Of a stretch of DNA of 64,000 nt, positions 8,611 through 16,504 are shown in pieces (the first letter of the stretch is position 1; each line of letters opens with the position of its first letter). A model generated the notes under the pieces. It made no database searches and was not told the DNA's origin. It worked only from the letters and a program-made list of their open reading frames with translations. Made by a program: the position numbers and the translations under genes. Origin of the DNA: Oscillatoria princeps RMCB-10 (GTDB lineage: Bacteria; Cyanobacteriota; Cyanobacteriia; Cyanobacteriales; Oscillatoriaceae). The stretch spans positions 1-64,000 of the forward strand of contig JAHHHT010000001.1 in assembly GCA_019359235.1 (NCBI GenBank), in the 5' to 3' direction.

Positions 8611-9822
8611 CTACACCCTCTCCAACGCCTGCGGCACAATGCCAAGCTGGCTCAAACCGGCATCGAGTTCCCGGATCGCTTTAAAGTCCACCTCCGGCAA
8701 CGGATAAGTGTTACTGTAAAACAAACCGACACTCACCGCCGGAAAGCGCTCCAAAAAACAAAACGCTTGGCGAAACTGCTGCGGCTGTGCGGACACCGGC
8801 GAGTCTAAATGGCAGGGAACAATCCGCTGGAAATCCCAACTCGCCACCTTATCCGCCCAGTCGAGAGTTTCCTTCGGCGCTCGATTGAGAATCAGACTCT
8901 GGAGCACCGGCGCGACAAACAAACGCCCATTCCCGCGCAGCGCCTCAAACGATCGCCTCCAGTCCGAATTCCATTTAAAAGGAAACAGCCCGAAATAACC
9001 TTTATTCGACCGATCCGGCGCTTTCAGCGCATCCCGAAACACCTCACTCCATTTAAACACCTCTAGCGCACTCGGCTGGAAATACATCGCAAACAGACAA
9101 ATGCGCTGCCATCCCTTGCGCCGGTTTGCCTGCGTGTCTTCCATAATATCAGATGCCCTGTCCTTAGCGTGGAACAGCAACGGATACGGATCTAGCTGAA
9201 CGATTGCCGGCGGCTCTTCCGGTATGGAAACCACCGAATCCGTCACCAGCAGCGTGCGCGATCGCTTGTCAAAAAAAACCGCTTCCGCAAACCGTCCCGG
9301 ACCGAGTTCAATTGGCCCTAATATCGCGTAATTAAACTGGCCGGCAAAAGGCGCTTTGCTGCTGTCTTCTGGGAGTACCTGCGTGCGTTTTGCCGGCAAA
9401 CCCAGCCAGCTCAGTGGCAGATTGAGCGGGAAACTCCACTGTGAGGGAGCCACAAACACCTGCGCGTCGGGAAAGCGTCTGGCAAAAGGCCCAACAAAAA
9501 CTTTGTGTTCTAAACCGGAAATAGTTGGCAGGATGATATACTTAACGTCGCCGTGTTTCGCCACCAGCTCTTGGACAAGGCGCAGGCACTCACGAGTCGG
9601 CGCAACCGGCGCATAGATCAGCAATCCCCCTTCCTCAAGCTTAACGACAGTCATGCGAATCGGCACGACAACATAGAAGATGCCCTGCATCTGGTCAAAC
9701 GTCCAAACTGCGTCCTGAACCACTTCTTGGCGGATGGTTCGCCGGCTTCCATAAGGGTACAGTGGCATGGCTGGCCAGAAGGGCCATGAAAAGTCCCTTG
9801 GATCGATCGTCTGTCCCTGCAT
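8611..9822 (-). CDS. DUF4336 domain protein
   Basis: About 403 residues from the chosen start MQGQTIDPRDF; the frame stays open 54 more codons, but that stretch crosses an interspersed repeat (9885-9925), whereas PRDFSWPFWPAMPLYPYG is where the cyanobacterial family usually begins. DUF4336 proteins resemble metallo-beta-lactamase folds; the body has TFDQMQGIFYVVVPIRM, KLEEGGLLIYAPVAPT and KYIILPTISGLEHK. The classical HxHxDH metal motif is not evident. Function unknown; shared by cyanobacteria and plants. No signal peptide. Confidence 0.85.
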   Translation of the reverse strand: MQGQTIDPRDFSWPFWPAMPLYPYGSRRTIRQEVVQDAVWTFDQMQGIFYVVVPIRMTVVKLEEGGLLIYAPVAPTRECLRLVQELVAKHGDVKYIILPTISGLEHKVFVGPFARRFPDAQVFVAPSQWSFPLNLPLSWLGLPAKRTQVLPEDSSKAPFAGQFNYAILGPIELGPGRFAEAVFFDKRSRTLLVTDSVVSIPEEPPAIVQLDPYPLLFHAKDRASDIMEDTQANRRKGWQRICLFAMYFQPSALEVFKWSEVFRDALKAPDRSNKGYFGLFPFKWNSDWRRSFEALRGNGRLFVAPVLQSLILNRAPKETLDWADKVASWDFQRIVPCHLDSPVSAQPQQFRQAFCFLERFPAVSVGLFYSNTYPLPEVDFKAIRELDAGLSQLGIVPQALERV

Positions 9823-9884
9823 TTCCTGCGCGTTCCTCCCGATTTTTTGTTCTGCTGGTAGTGTATCAGAAGGTGTGATTTTAC

Positions 9885-9925
9885 GAACCGCCACAGACGC
9901 CCAGAGATCCAAGGACGTAACAAAT
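9885..9925. repeat. Degenerate GAACCGCC repeat
   Basis: CGAACCGCCACAGACGCCCA followed by a degenerate AAGGACG tail: a diverged member of the family at 1636-1690, just upstream of the DUF4336 gene. Confidence 0.4.
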
Positions 9926-10009
9926 GTTAACTTGGCAGGCAGCCCGGATATGCTATAGTAAGACGAATTCACTCTTTCTGCCAACGAGCCAAATTAAGGA
10001 TTTAGCCCT

Positions 10010-10597
10010 ATGGGAGCTTTAATTTTTCTGGTCATGCTGGTGCTGATTGTCGGGTTCATCGTCGTGGACGCTTACAACAAGCTTGTTACGTTGCGCAATC
10101 GCTACAAGAACGCTTACAGCCAGATCGATGTTCAGCTCCAGCGCCGGTACGATTTAATTCCCAATCTGGTGGAAACTGCCAAAGGTTACATGAAGCACGA
10201 GCGTGAAACCCTGGAAGCAGTTATCGCGGCGCGGAATGCAGCCATGACAGCCAGCACTCAAGCCGCCCAAAATCCCGGAGATCCGCAAGCCATGCAGCAG
10301 CTACAGAATACAGAAGCCACCCTCACAGGAGCGCTGAGCCGGCTTTTAGTTCTGTCAGAGGCTTATCCAGACCTGAAAGCCGACCGGACAATGACTCAGT
10401 TAATGGAAGAATTGACCTCTACAGAAAACAAGGTGGCATTTGCCCGCCAGGCGTTTAATGATGCGGTGACGCTCTACAACACCAAGCGAGAAGTGTTCCC
10501 CAGCAATTTAATTGCCGGTTCCTTCAACTTCAGTCCGGCTGAGTTCTTGGAAGAAGCTGCGCCTGAAGTGAAAAAAGCTCCTCGGGTTTCGTTCTAG
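10010..10597 (+). CDS. lemA: LemA family protein
   Basis: 195 residues: an N-terminal membrane helix (about 4-24, IFLVMLVLIVGFIVVDAY), then the LemA four-helix domain with the hallmark RRYDLIPNLVETAKGYMKHE (46-65), and a late YNTKREVFPSNLIAG. LemA proteins sit at the membrane with a cytosolic or periplasmic helical rod and partner with M48 proteases. The start is preceded by AAGGATTTAGC. The protease gene begins 28 bp downstream, so the two form an operon. Confidence 0.93.
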   Translation: MGALIFLVMLVLIVGFIVVDAYNKLVTLRNRYKNAYSQIDVQLQRRYDLIPNLVETAKGYMKHERETLEAVIAARNAAMTASTQAAQNPGDPQAMQQLQNTEATLTGALSRLLVLSEAYPDLKADRTMTQLMEELTSTENKVAFARQAFNDAVTLYNTKREVFPSNLIAGSFNFSPAEFLEEAAPEVKKAPRVSF

Positions 10598-10625
10598 ATA
10601 GTGCTGCTCGCTTCTTCACCGGCTT

Positions 10626-12560
10626 ATGAACTTTTTTGAATACCAAGACCGAGCTCGCCAAAACACCCAAAAGCTCATCGGGCTTTTTATCCTGTCCGTC
10701 TTCTGCATCACCCTCACCATTTACGGTGCGGCGCTGGTATCCTTTGGGTCCCTCTCAGAGGTAAAAACGCCGGCTGATCTGTGGCAACCCGAGCTTTTTC
10801 TGCTGGTAACCATTCCGACGCTTTTGACAATTGCTGGCGGAAGTTGTTACAAAGTGTTACAATTAAGGCAAGGGGGTTCAGCGATTGCTGAGGATCTCGG
10901 AGGGCGACGGCTGCTTCCCGATCCGATCAATCCGGATGAGCGACAGCTGTTGAATGTGGTTGAGGAAATGGCAATCGCGTCCGGGATATCCGTGCCGGCA
11001 GTTTACGTTTTGGACAGAGAGCGCGGCATTAATGCCTTTGCTGCCGGTTACACGCCCAATGATGCCGTGATTGGCGTTACTCGCGGCACCCTCGAACAGC
11101 TCAGCCGCGATGAGCTTCAGGGCGTAATCGGTCATGAATTCAGCCACATTCTCAATGGCGACATGCGGCTGAACCTGCGGCTTGTCGGCTATTTGCACGG
11201 GATTTTACTGATTTACTTGACTGGGCGCATTATTTGCGATTGGAATCGCGGCTTTGACTCCCGCGACAAAAATAATGGGCTTTTATGGTTCGGATTCGCC
11301 GTGATTATTATTGGGCTTGTGGGAGCGTTTTTCGGTCGTCTGATTAAAAGCGCCGTTTCCCGCCAGCGCGAGTTTCTTGCAGATGCGTCCGCCGTGCAGT
11401 TCACGCGCAATCCAGCCGGCATCGCCGGCGCACTCCGCAAAATTGCCAATCACTCTGACCGTTCTTTGCTTCAGTCTCCCTATGCGGAAGAAAATAGCCA
11501 CCTGTTTTTTGGCAATGCTTTGAAATTAGACTTTCTGGGCGAACTCACCGCAACCCATCCTCCTTTAGATAAACGCATTCGTCGCCTTGAATCTTTCCGG
11601 GGCGAATACGCCTCACCGGCACCCCTCTCAACCTCTGGCAATCGCCAGCCGGCTGAGAGTCAAGACTCCCTGACGCTCGGATTTGCCGGCACAAACACCT
11701 CCCCGTCAGCAACGCCAGTCAACGTTCAAGCTAATGCCAAACAAATAGTAGCGCAGGTTGGAACTGTTGCGCCAGAACATTTTGCCTACGCGCAAGCACT
11801 GCTGGCAAAATTGCCCGAAACAATTCAAACCGCCGTGCGAGAGCGCCAGAGCGCTATTGCCATAGTGTACAGTCTGGCGCTCGACAGTGAAAATCCCCAA
11901 CTTCGCGAGCTGCAGATTGCCTGGTTGCGCCAGGTAGAGCCGGCGGAAGTCGTGGAAAGCGCTCTCGCGTTCAGCCAAGAAATTGCTCAACTTGACCCGA
12001 GAATGCGGCTCCCTTTGCTAGAGCTGACTGTTCCCGCACTGCGTCAAAGTACCGCCACACAGTGCCAGAAACTTTTCAAGTGCGTGACGGGTTTAGCTAA
12101 GGCGAAAAAACAGCGATCGCTGGCAGAGTTTGTCTTGTATCTCGTCTTGTGGCACCGGCTGCAGCCTTGCCTCAATCCAAACGTTGAAAATAAGATTCAG
12201 TATACCGCATTAAAGCAAGTTTGGCCTGACTGCCTGATTCTGATATCCGCTCTGGCGCGAGTTGGGGAAACAAAGCCGGCGGCAATTGCTTTTGCCTTTC
12301 GCTCAGGACTTGGCAGATTGCCAGGAGCCGGTCAGCAAACCTTCCCAGAAACCCCGCCAGAATTTAAGTTAGGCGATCTGCACGAGAGCCTGCAACGCTT
12401 GGGTTTGGCTTCTCCAAAACTGAAGCAATCTGTCGTTGATGCCTGCGCTCATACTGTATTATTGGATAATGTTGTTACGGTACAGGAGGCGGATTTGCTC
12501 CGCGCTATCGCGATTACCCTTGACTGTCCGCTGCCTCCTTTTTTGAAGCCAAGCCGGTAG
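10626..12560 (+). CDS. M48 family membrane metalloprotease
   Basis: 644 residues. Two membrane helices near the N-terminus (about 17-40 and 52-73), then an HtpX/M48 domain with zinc motif HEFSH (in VIGHEFSHILNGD), downstream helices (about 185-240) and the third-ligand region REFLADASAVQF. The last 300 residues are a helical extension with no recognised domain, opened by a Pro/Ser-rich linker. Probably degrades damaged membrane proteins. LemA-M48 pairing is widespread. HtpX itself is about half this size. Confidence 0.9.
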   Translation: MNFFEYQDRARQNTQKLIGLFILSVFCITLTIYGAALVSFGSLSEVKTPADLWQPELFLLVTIPTLLTIAGGSCYKVLQLRQGGSAIAEDLGGRRLLPDPINPDERQLLNVVEEMAIASGISVPAVYVLDRERGINAFAAGYTPNDAVIGVTRGTLEQLSRDELQGVIGHEFSHILNGDMRLNLRLVGYLHGILLIYLTGRIICDWNRGFDSRDKNNGLLWFGFAVIIIGLVGAFFGRLIKSAVSRQREFLADASAVQFTRNPAGIAGALRKIANHSDRSLLQSPYAEENSHLFFGNALKLDFLGELTATHPPLDKRIRRLESFRGEYASPAPLSTSGNRQPAESQDSLTLGFAGTNTSPSATPVNVQANAKQIVAQVGTVAPEHFAYAQALLAKLPETIQTAVRERQSAIAIVYSLALDSENPQLRELQIAWLRQVEPAEVVESALAFSQEIAQLDPRMRLPLLELTVPALRQSTATQCQKLFKCVTGLAKAKKQRSLAEFVLYLVLWHRLQPCLNPNVENKIQYTALKQVWPDCLILISALARVGETKPAAIAFAFRSGLGRLPGAGQQTFPETPPEFKLGDLHESLQRLGLASPKLKQSVVDACAHTVLLDNVVTVQEADLLRAIAITLDCPLPPFLKPSR

Positions 12561-12574
12561 TTCTGCAGAGAAAG

Positions 12575-12805
12575 TCGGTAGGGGCGGGCACGGGGGCACC
12601 GCCCCTACAAAAATCCCTCGTTCCGGGGCGGGCACGGGGACCCGCCCCTACCGCCTGGGAACGCCGTCTTGGAGGCTCTGCCTCCTTTAGGCAGATATAG
12701 CAATAAACAGTCAGTTTAGGACACGCTCGATACGAAGTATAGACGTAGGGCAGGCGTCTCGCCTGCCCTCAATATATCTGGGACAGGCGAGACGCCTGTC
12801 CTACG
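12575..12805. repeat. Composite block of palindromic repeats
   Basis: Contains two copies of a GGGGCGGGCACGGGG / CCGCCCCTACC palindrome, then GCCTGGGAACGCC, then CAGTCAGTTTAGGACA, then two facing GACAGGCGAGACGCCTGTC-type palindromes. The same parts recur in the same order at 50988-51300. No gene is visible between the protease stop and the OmpA-like stop at 12836. Confidence 0.75.
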
Positions 12806-12835
12806 TCCGTGCCCTAAGCGGTTCAATAAAAACCC

Positions 12836-13918
12836 TCATATCCCAGCATTTTGCTGCGCGTACTTCAGATTCTTCTCATACTCCCCAACCTTTTTCTGCG
12901 CATTTTGGTAATTCGGGCTAGATGCCGGCACCTCCTTCATCAGCTGAATCGCTTCCTGCCACTTCTTGGCTACTTTGTTCCAATCCTCCGGAGTTTTGGC
13001 GCTTTGAACTAACAGTGACGCATCTTGAGCGGATTTCACCGCTAACCCGAACGTATCCGCACCGGGCGAGATCACTTCCTTGCGAGTTTCAGTTTTGATA
13101 ATGAACTCGACGCGGCGGTTCTTTTCCCTGCCGGCTTCATTGTCCGAGCCGTCTGGATTCTCATTCCGATCGAGGGGTTTACTTTCGCCGAACCCCTTGG
13201 TTTGCATGCGAGGTGCCGGCTGCTTGAAAACATTGACCAAATAGTATTTCACCGCCGCCGCACGCTTCTTAGACAGGTCGATATTGTAGTCGTCATCCCC
13301 CTTGCTGTCGGTGTGCCCGTAGATGAAAACCTGCGCGTCTTTGTAATAGCTCAGCAGTTGATTAATCTTGGCGAGGGTTGGCTTGGCTTTAGCGCGAACG
13401 CTGTACTGGTCAAATTCAAATAAAATATTCTCAGGCAGATTGAATTTGATGCCTTCGACTGTCCTTTCCGCTTTCAATTCCGTGACAATTTTCTCAACTT
13501 CTACCTTGCTTGGCTCCACCGGCACAGTCGCCGGCGCGGGAGTTGCCGGTGGTGGCTCCACCGGCACCGGTGCCGGCGCGGGAGTTGCCGGTGGAGCCGA
13601 ACTTTCTACCGCAGTCGGAGCAACCGGCTGAGTCTCCACCTCTGTCTTAGTAGCCGGTTGCCCTTCAGACTTCAACTCAGTAGCAGGAGCCCCTTGACTT
13701 TTCGGCTCCAAGGTGGTAGTAGTATTACCAGCCGCCCCTACCACCTCCAAAGTAGTAGTCCCCACCGGCTCAGCCGCCATGAGAGTCGTCACCGGCACCG
13801 GCTGTGACTCAAGAGTTGTGACTTCAGGATATTGTTTGCCGGCACCCTGACAGGCTGAGGCAGCTAGCAGAAAAAATGAAGCCACAGTTACATCGCGCCA
13901 TCGCATTAGTTTTTTCAT
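12836..13918 (-). CDS. OmpA-family lipoprotein
   Basis: 360 residues. Lipoprotein signal peptide with lipobox LAASAC (Cys23), then a low-complexity Pro/Ala/Val/Thr linker (about 30-145) containing a duplicated PATPAPA-VPVEP unit, then an OmpA C-terminal peptidoglycan-binding domain (about 160-280): NILFEFDQYSVRAKAKPTL, IYGHTDSKGDD, LSKKRAAAVKYYL, KGFGESKP and the terminal NRRVEF. A C-terminal helical tail (about 285-360) resembles a tetratricopeptide-like unit. It likely tethers the outer membrane to the cell wall. It follows a second lipoprotein gene by 7 bp. Confidence 0.9.
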   Translation of the reverse strand: MKKLMRWRDVTVASFFLLAASACQGAGKQYPEVTTLESQPVPVTTLMAAEPVGTTTLEVVGAAGNTTTTLEPKSQGAPATELKSEGQPATKTEVETQPVAPTAVESSAPPATPAPAPVPVEPPPATPAPATVPVEPSKVEVEKIVTELKAERTVEGIKFNLPENILFEFDQYSVRAKAKPTLAKINQLLSYYKDAQVFIYGHTDSKGDDDYNIDLSKKRAAAVKYYLVNVFKQPAPRMQTKGFGESKPLDRNENPDGSDNEAGREKNRRVEFIIKTETRKEVISPGADTFGLAVKSAQDASLLVQSAKTPEDWNKVAKKWQEAIQLMKEVPASSPNYQNAQKKVGEYEKNLKYAQQNAGI

Positions 13919-13925
13919 CTTGCTG

Positions 13926-14474
13926 CTACCGCCGAATGAAGATGTCTTTAAAAGTCATATAAGGACGGTCTGCGCTCTTGTCGCTGCCATAGGAACTCTT
14001 TGCATTAATGAATAGGGTCAGCTCAGTAGCTTTGGGTGATACCCTACCTGTGAAAACAAACTGCCCCTTCATTGTAGTGCCAGGTTGAATTGCGATTGTG
14101 CGGTTGTCCGGCGGAGCTGATAAATTATATTGGTAGCCCTCATAACTGCCGTTGTCCTTGAGATACATATCATCTTTAGCATTTAGCTCGATAGGCTGCC
14201 GGCTGCCATTAGTAATCTCCAGTGTCACGATAATGCTGTTGTCAGTAAAAGCAACTTTCCTCAGCAGCCCCCACACTTGCCCACTATGCTCTTGCTTTTC
14301 GTAAGTTTGCTCGGGTGGGAGTTGGTTTGTAGATGGCGGCTTCGCAGACGAACTGGATTGAGTCTGAGCTGGCGCAGCGGTTTCGGTGTTGGGCGCTTGG
14401 TTGAAGAACTGACAGCCAGTATGCGCCAGCGACAGCAAAGCGATCAGTGGTATGATGCGACGGGTATTGGACAT
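13926..14474 (-). CDS. Hypothetical lipoprotein
   Basis: 182 residues from MSNTRRIIPL; the frame extends 17 codons further but this start gives a clean lipobox LAHTGC. A Gln/Ser/Pro linker follows, then a beta-rich domain (about 65-180) with LEITNGSRQPIELNAKDDMY and GQFVFTGRVSPKATELTLF, resembling a DUF4352-like immunoglobulin fold. Probably surface or periplasmic. Upstream partner of the OmpA-like lipoprotein in a two-gene operon. Confidence 0.75.
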   Translation of the reverse strand: MSNTRRIIPLIALLSLAHTGCQFFNQAPNTETAAPAQTQSSSSAKPPSTNQLPPEQTYEKQEHSGQVWGLLRKVAFTDNSIIVTLEITNGSRQPIELNAKDDMYLKDNGSYEGYQYNLSAPPDNRTIAIQPGTTMKGQFVFTGRVSPKATELTLFINAKSSYGSDKSADRPYMTFKDIFIRR

Positions 14475-14604
14475 GTTGATTTTTTTTTCAACACAAACTA
14501 TACTAGCTTGCAAAAAATCTGTCAAGCCCCTGCAGCCCCTGCGTGCAACGTGCAGCTTGTACAGCTGTGGTGCCGGGTAGAGGGGGTTTTACCCCTCGCC
14601 ACAG

Positions 14605-14815
14605 GTTCGCAGTTGGGCTTCAGCCCAAAAGTTCGTAGTTGGGCTTCAGCCCAAAAAGGTTCGTAGTTGGGCTTCAGCCCAAAAAGGTTCGTAGTTGGGC
14701 TTCAGCCCAAAAGTTCGTAGTTGGGCTTCAGCCCAAAAGTTCGTAGTTGGGCTTTAGCCCAAAAGTTCGTAGTTGGGGTTTAGCCCAAAAGTTCGCAGTT
14801 GGGCTTCAGCCCTAC
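14605..14815. repeat. Tandem array of GTTGGGCTTCAGCCCAA repeats
   Basis: Eight tandem copies of a 25-27 base unit, TTCGTAGTTGGGCTTCAGCC plus CAAAA, each holding the palindrome GGGCTT(C/T)AGCCC. Copies 6-7 carry TTTAG and one arm is mutated in copy 7. Isolated single copies occur near 8571-8592, 33671-33690 and 46788-46806, so a dispersed element has expanded locally here. The region lies upstream of the lipoprotein pair and just after the stop of the next minus-strand gene. Confidence 0.92.
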
Positions 14816-14823
14816 CGCCGGTA

Positions 14824-15342
14824 TTACTCATTTTGCTTGGTCATCACCACATCCGCCCACCACAGAGTGCAGTTGGGAGGAGTGTTGCCAACCGGCGACA
14901 GCTTTCCTTCCACAATATTAGGAGAGCGCCGCACCCCCTGGAACGTCATTCTCGCACCCCCACAGCACGAGCCGGTGTACAAAACAGTCCAGTTTACTTT
15001 TCCAGCCTCAACAGTTCCAGATATTGAGGTGTCTTTGCAGGCGTTGCTGCTTGTCCCAACAAATTTGCCAGATAGCTGAGAACCTATTTGGTTAAAATAG
15101 GTCATAATTTCGTAATTTGCAGGACCTCCGACAGCTGGGTTGGTCAAACGTCTTACATTTATGTCCAATTTCCAATATCCCTGAAGTGGCGGAGCATTTG
15201 CCTTACTAACCTCAACAGGTTCCTCTCCCGGAAGCATTCCCCGCACCACATCAACCGCACCGGCACTAACGATGGCGGATAAAAGTACCGCCCCTAGAAG
15301 CGAAGGGAAAAACAGAATTCCTACCTTTCTCAATCTCACCAT
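14824..15342 (-). CDS. Hypothetical exported protein
   Basis: 172 residues from MVRLRKVGILFF; an N-terminal hydrophobic segment (about 7-28) with basic start suggests a signal peptide or membrane anchor. The rest is beta-rich: PPLQGYWKLDINVRRL, QIGSQLSGKFVGTSSNAC, and a Cys-rich TGSCCGGARMTFQGV. A typical lipocalin-like or calycin barrel is possible but not shown. Four cysteines after the anchor could form disulfides. No family recognised. Confidence 0.7.
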   Translation of the reverse strand: MVRLRKVGILFFPSLLGAVLLSAIVSAGAVDVVRGMLPGEEPVEVSKANAPPLQGYWKLDINVRRLTNPAVGGPANYEIMTYFNQIGSQLSGKFVGTSSNACKDTSISGTVEAGKVNWTVLYTGSCCGGARMTFQGVRRSPNIVEGKLSPVGNTPPNCTLWWADVVMTKQNE

Positions 15343-15446
15343 TCCCAAATTCCTGTCTTGTTGGGGACATTCCCAACATAGGCTGGCTTTCCAGGGGCGG
15401 AAAAATTTTTGACCTGTTTTCAAGTTTTATTAACTTCGCTTGACTT

Positions 15447-16304
15447 TTATTCCGGTTCGCGATATACTCCCCCAGCCTTTGAAGCCGGCACCGTCTTTCC
15501 TTTGTTCCAGGCAAAACCGGCAACCTTGCGGCTAGCACGCACCCCAACCTTGCAGTATTCTGCGAACTCCCGGTTAAAATCAGTCAACTTCTTCCGCAGC
15601 TGCGGAGCGCGCAGCGCCACAAATTGGCACACAAGGAGAGTCACTCCCAGCCAGGAAAACCCCAATTTGCTCCAAACCAGCTTATTTTTGAGCTTTTGTA
15701 CTTCAGTCTTTTTAAGTTCTGGATAAATCCCACCGGCATCTCCCTTCTCAATATTTTCCCTTAACAGCTCAGTTGCTTCTCTCCACTTCTTTACCGGCAC
15801 TTCATAATAGGGTTCCAGACACCAAGCCAAACTGCCATCCACTTCCTCCCTGAGCGTTTCCGCAAATAACTCAAAAGCTGATTGAAAAGGATACTCGGTT
15901 TCAAACCCATCAGGCAATAAACGTCTAGCCACCTTGCTGAGAAGGCTGTAAATCGCACTGTGCAACTCAGCCACATACTTATTGGCTTCCTTCACAAGCG
16001 CCCACTGATATTTGTAAAGAGTGACTCTCTGCTTCAGCAAGTCGTGCCGGTGCTTGGAAATCTCTCCCTTCTCCAAAGCGTCGCCAATCGGATCTCCCTG
16101 ACACACGATAAACTCCGCTCTCCAGCCTTCCGCAAGCAGCAGGTGGTTTTTTCTATAGTTATGCCATTCATTAATTTGTTCTTCTGTCCGGCACCGAGCC
16201 AGTAAAGCATTGCTGGGCAAACTGGCTATTAGTTCCGCAATCTGCTGCAATTCATCAGCGCTGATTTCAGTCATGCTACCCTCCGCAGTAAAGCCATCAT
16301 TCAT
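15447..16304 (-). CDS. Hypothetical protein with C-terminal membrane helix
   Basis: 285 residues, start at MNDGFTAEGSM or at Met11 (MTEISADELQQ). Mostly helical and charged, with a hydrophobic segment at about 214-235 (LGFSWLGVTLLVCQFVAL) that probably anchors it in a membrane; the basic stretch after it fits a cytosolic tail. No known domain seen. It lies between two other minus-strand genes with gaps of about 100-200 bp, so operon membership is uncertain. Confidence 0.65.
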   Translation of the reverse strand: MNDGFTAEGSMTEISADELQQIAELIASLPSNALLARCRTEEQINEWHNYRKNHLLLAEGWRAEFIVCQGDPIGDALEKGEISKHRHDLLKQRVTLYKYQWALVKEANKYVAELHSAIYSLLSKVARRLLPDGFETEYPFQSAFELFAETLREEVDGSLAWCLEPYYEVPVKKWREATELLRENIEKGDAGGIYPELKKTEVQKLKNKLVWSKLGFSWLGVTLLVCQFVALRAPQLRKKLTDFNREFAEYCKVGVRASRKVAGFAWNKGKTVPASKAGGVYREPE

Positions 16305-16363
16305 GCTAGCTCACTGCCGGCTAACAGTCAAATGCCACCGGCTCCTCTCACCCGCCGGTTCCC

Positions 16364-16500
16364 AGAAACCGGGTTTCTCGCTCTTGGATAAACCCCCCTC
16401 TTCCTCCCCCTCCCCGCACGCGGGGAGGGGGTTGGGGGGTGGGGTTCTTCGCGTGTGGCAAGGAGCCCAATGCCCAATGCCCAATGCCCAATGCCCCCAC
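16364..16500. repeat. Repeat cluster including GCCCAAT heptamers
   Basis: One AGAAACCGGGTTTCT palindrome (16364-16378), a CCCCGCACGCGGGGAGGGGG-centred palindrome of the family also at 47764-47810, and four tandem GCCCAAT heptamers (16464-16491), a short tandem repeat class typical of filamentous cyanobacteria. Confidence 0.85.
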
Positions 16501-16504
16501 ACAG

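Noticed and set aside
9823-9984. 54-codon extension of the DUF4336 protein
   Set aside because: It crosses a degenerate interspersed repeat and the family begins near the chosen start.
14605-14815. CRISPR array
   Set aside because: Repeats are directly adjacent with no unique spacers of 30-40 bases; no cas genes in the window.
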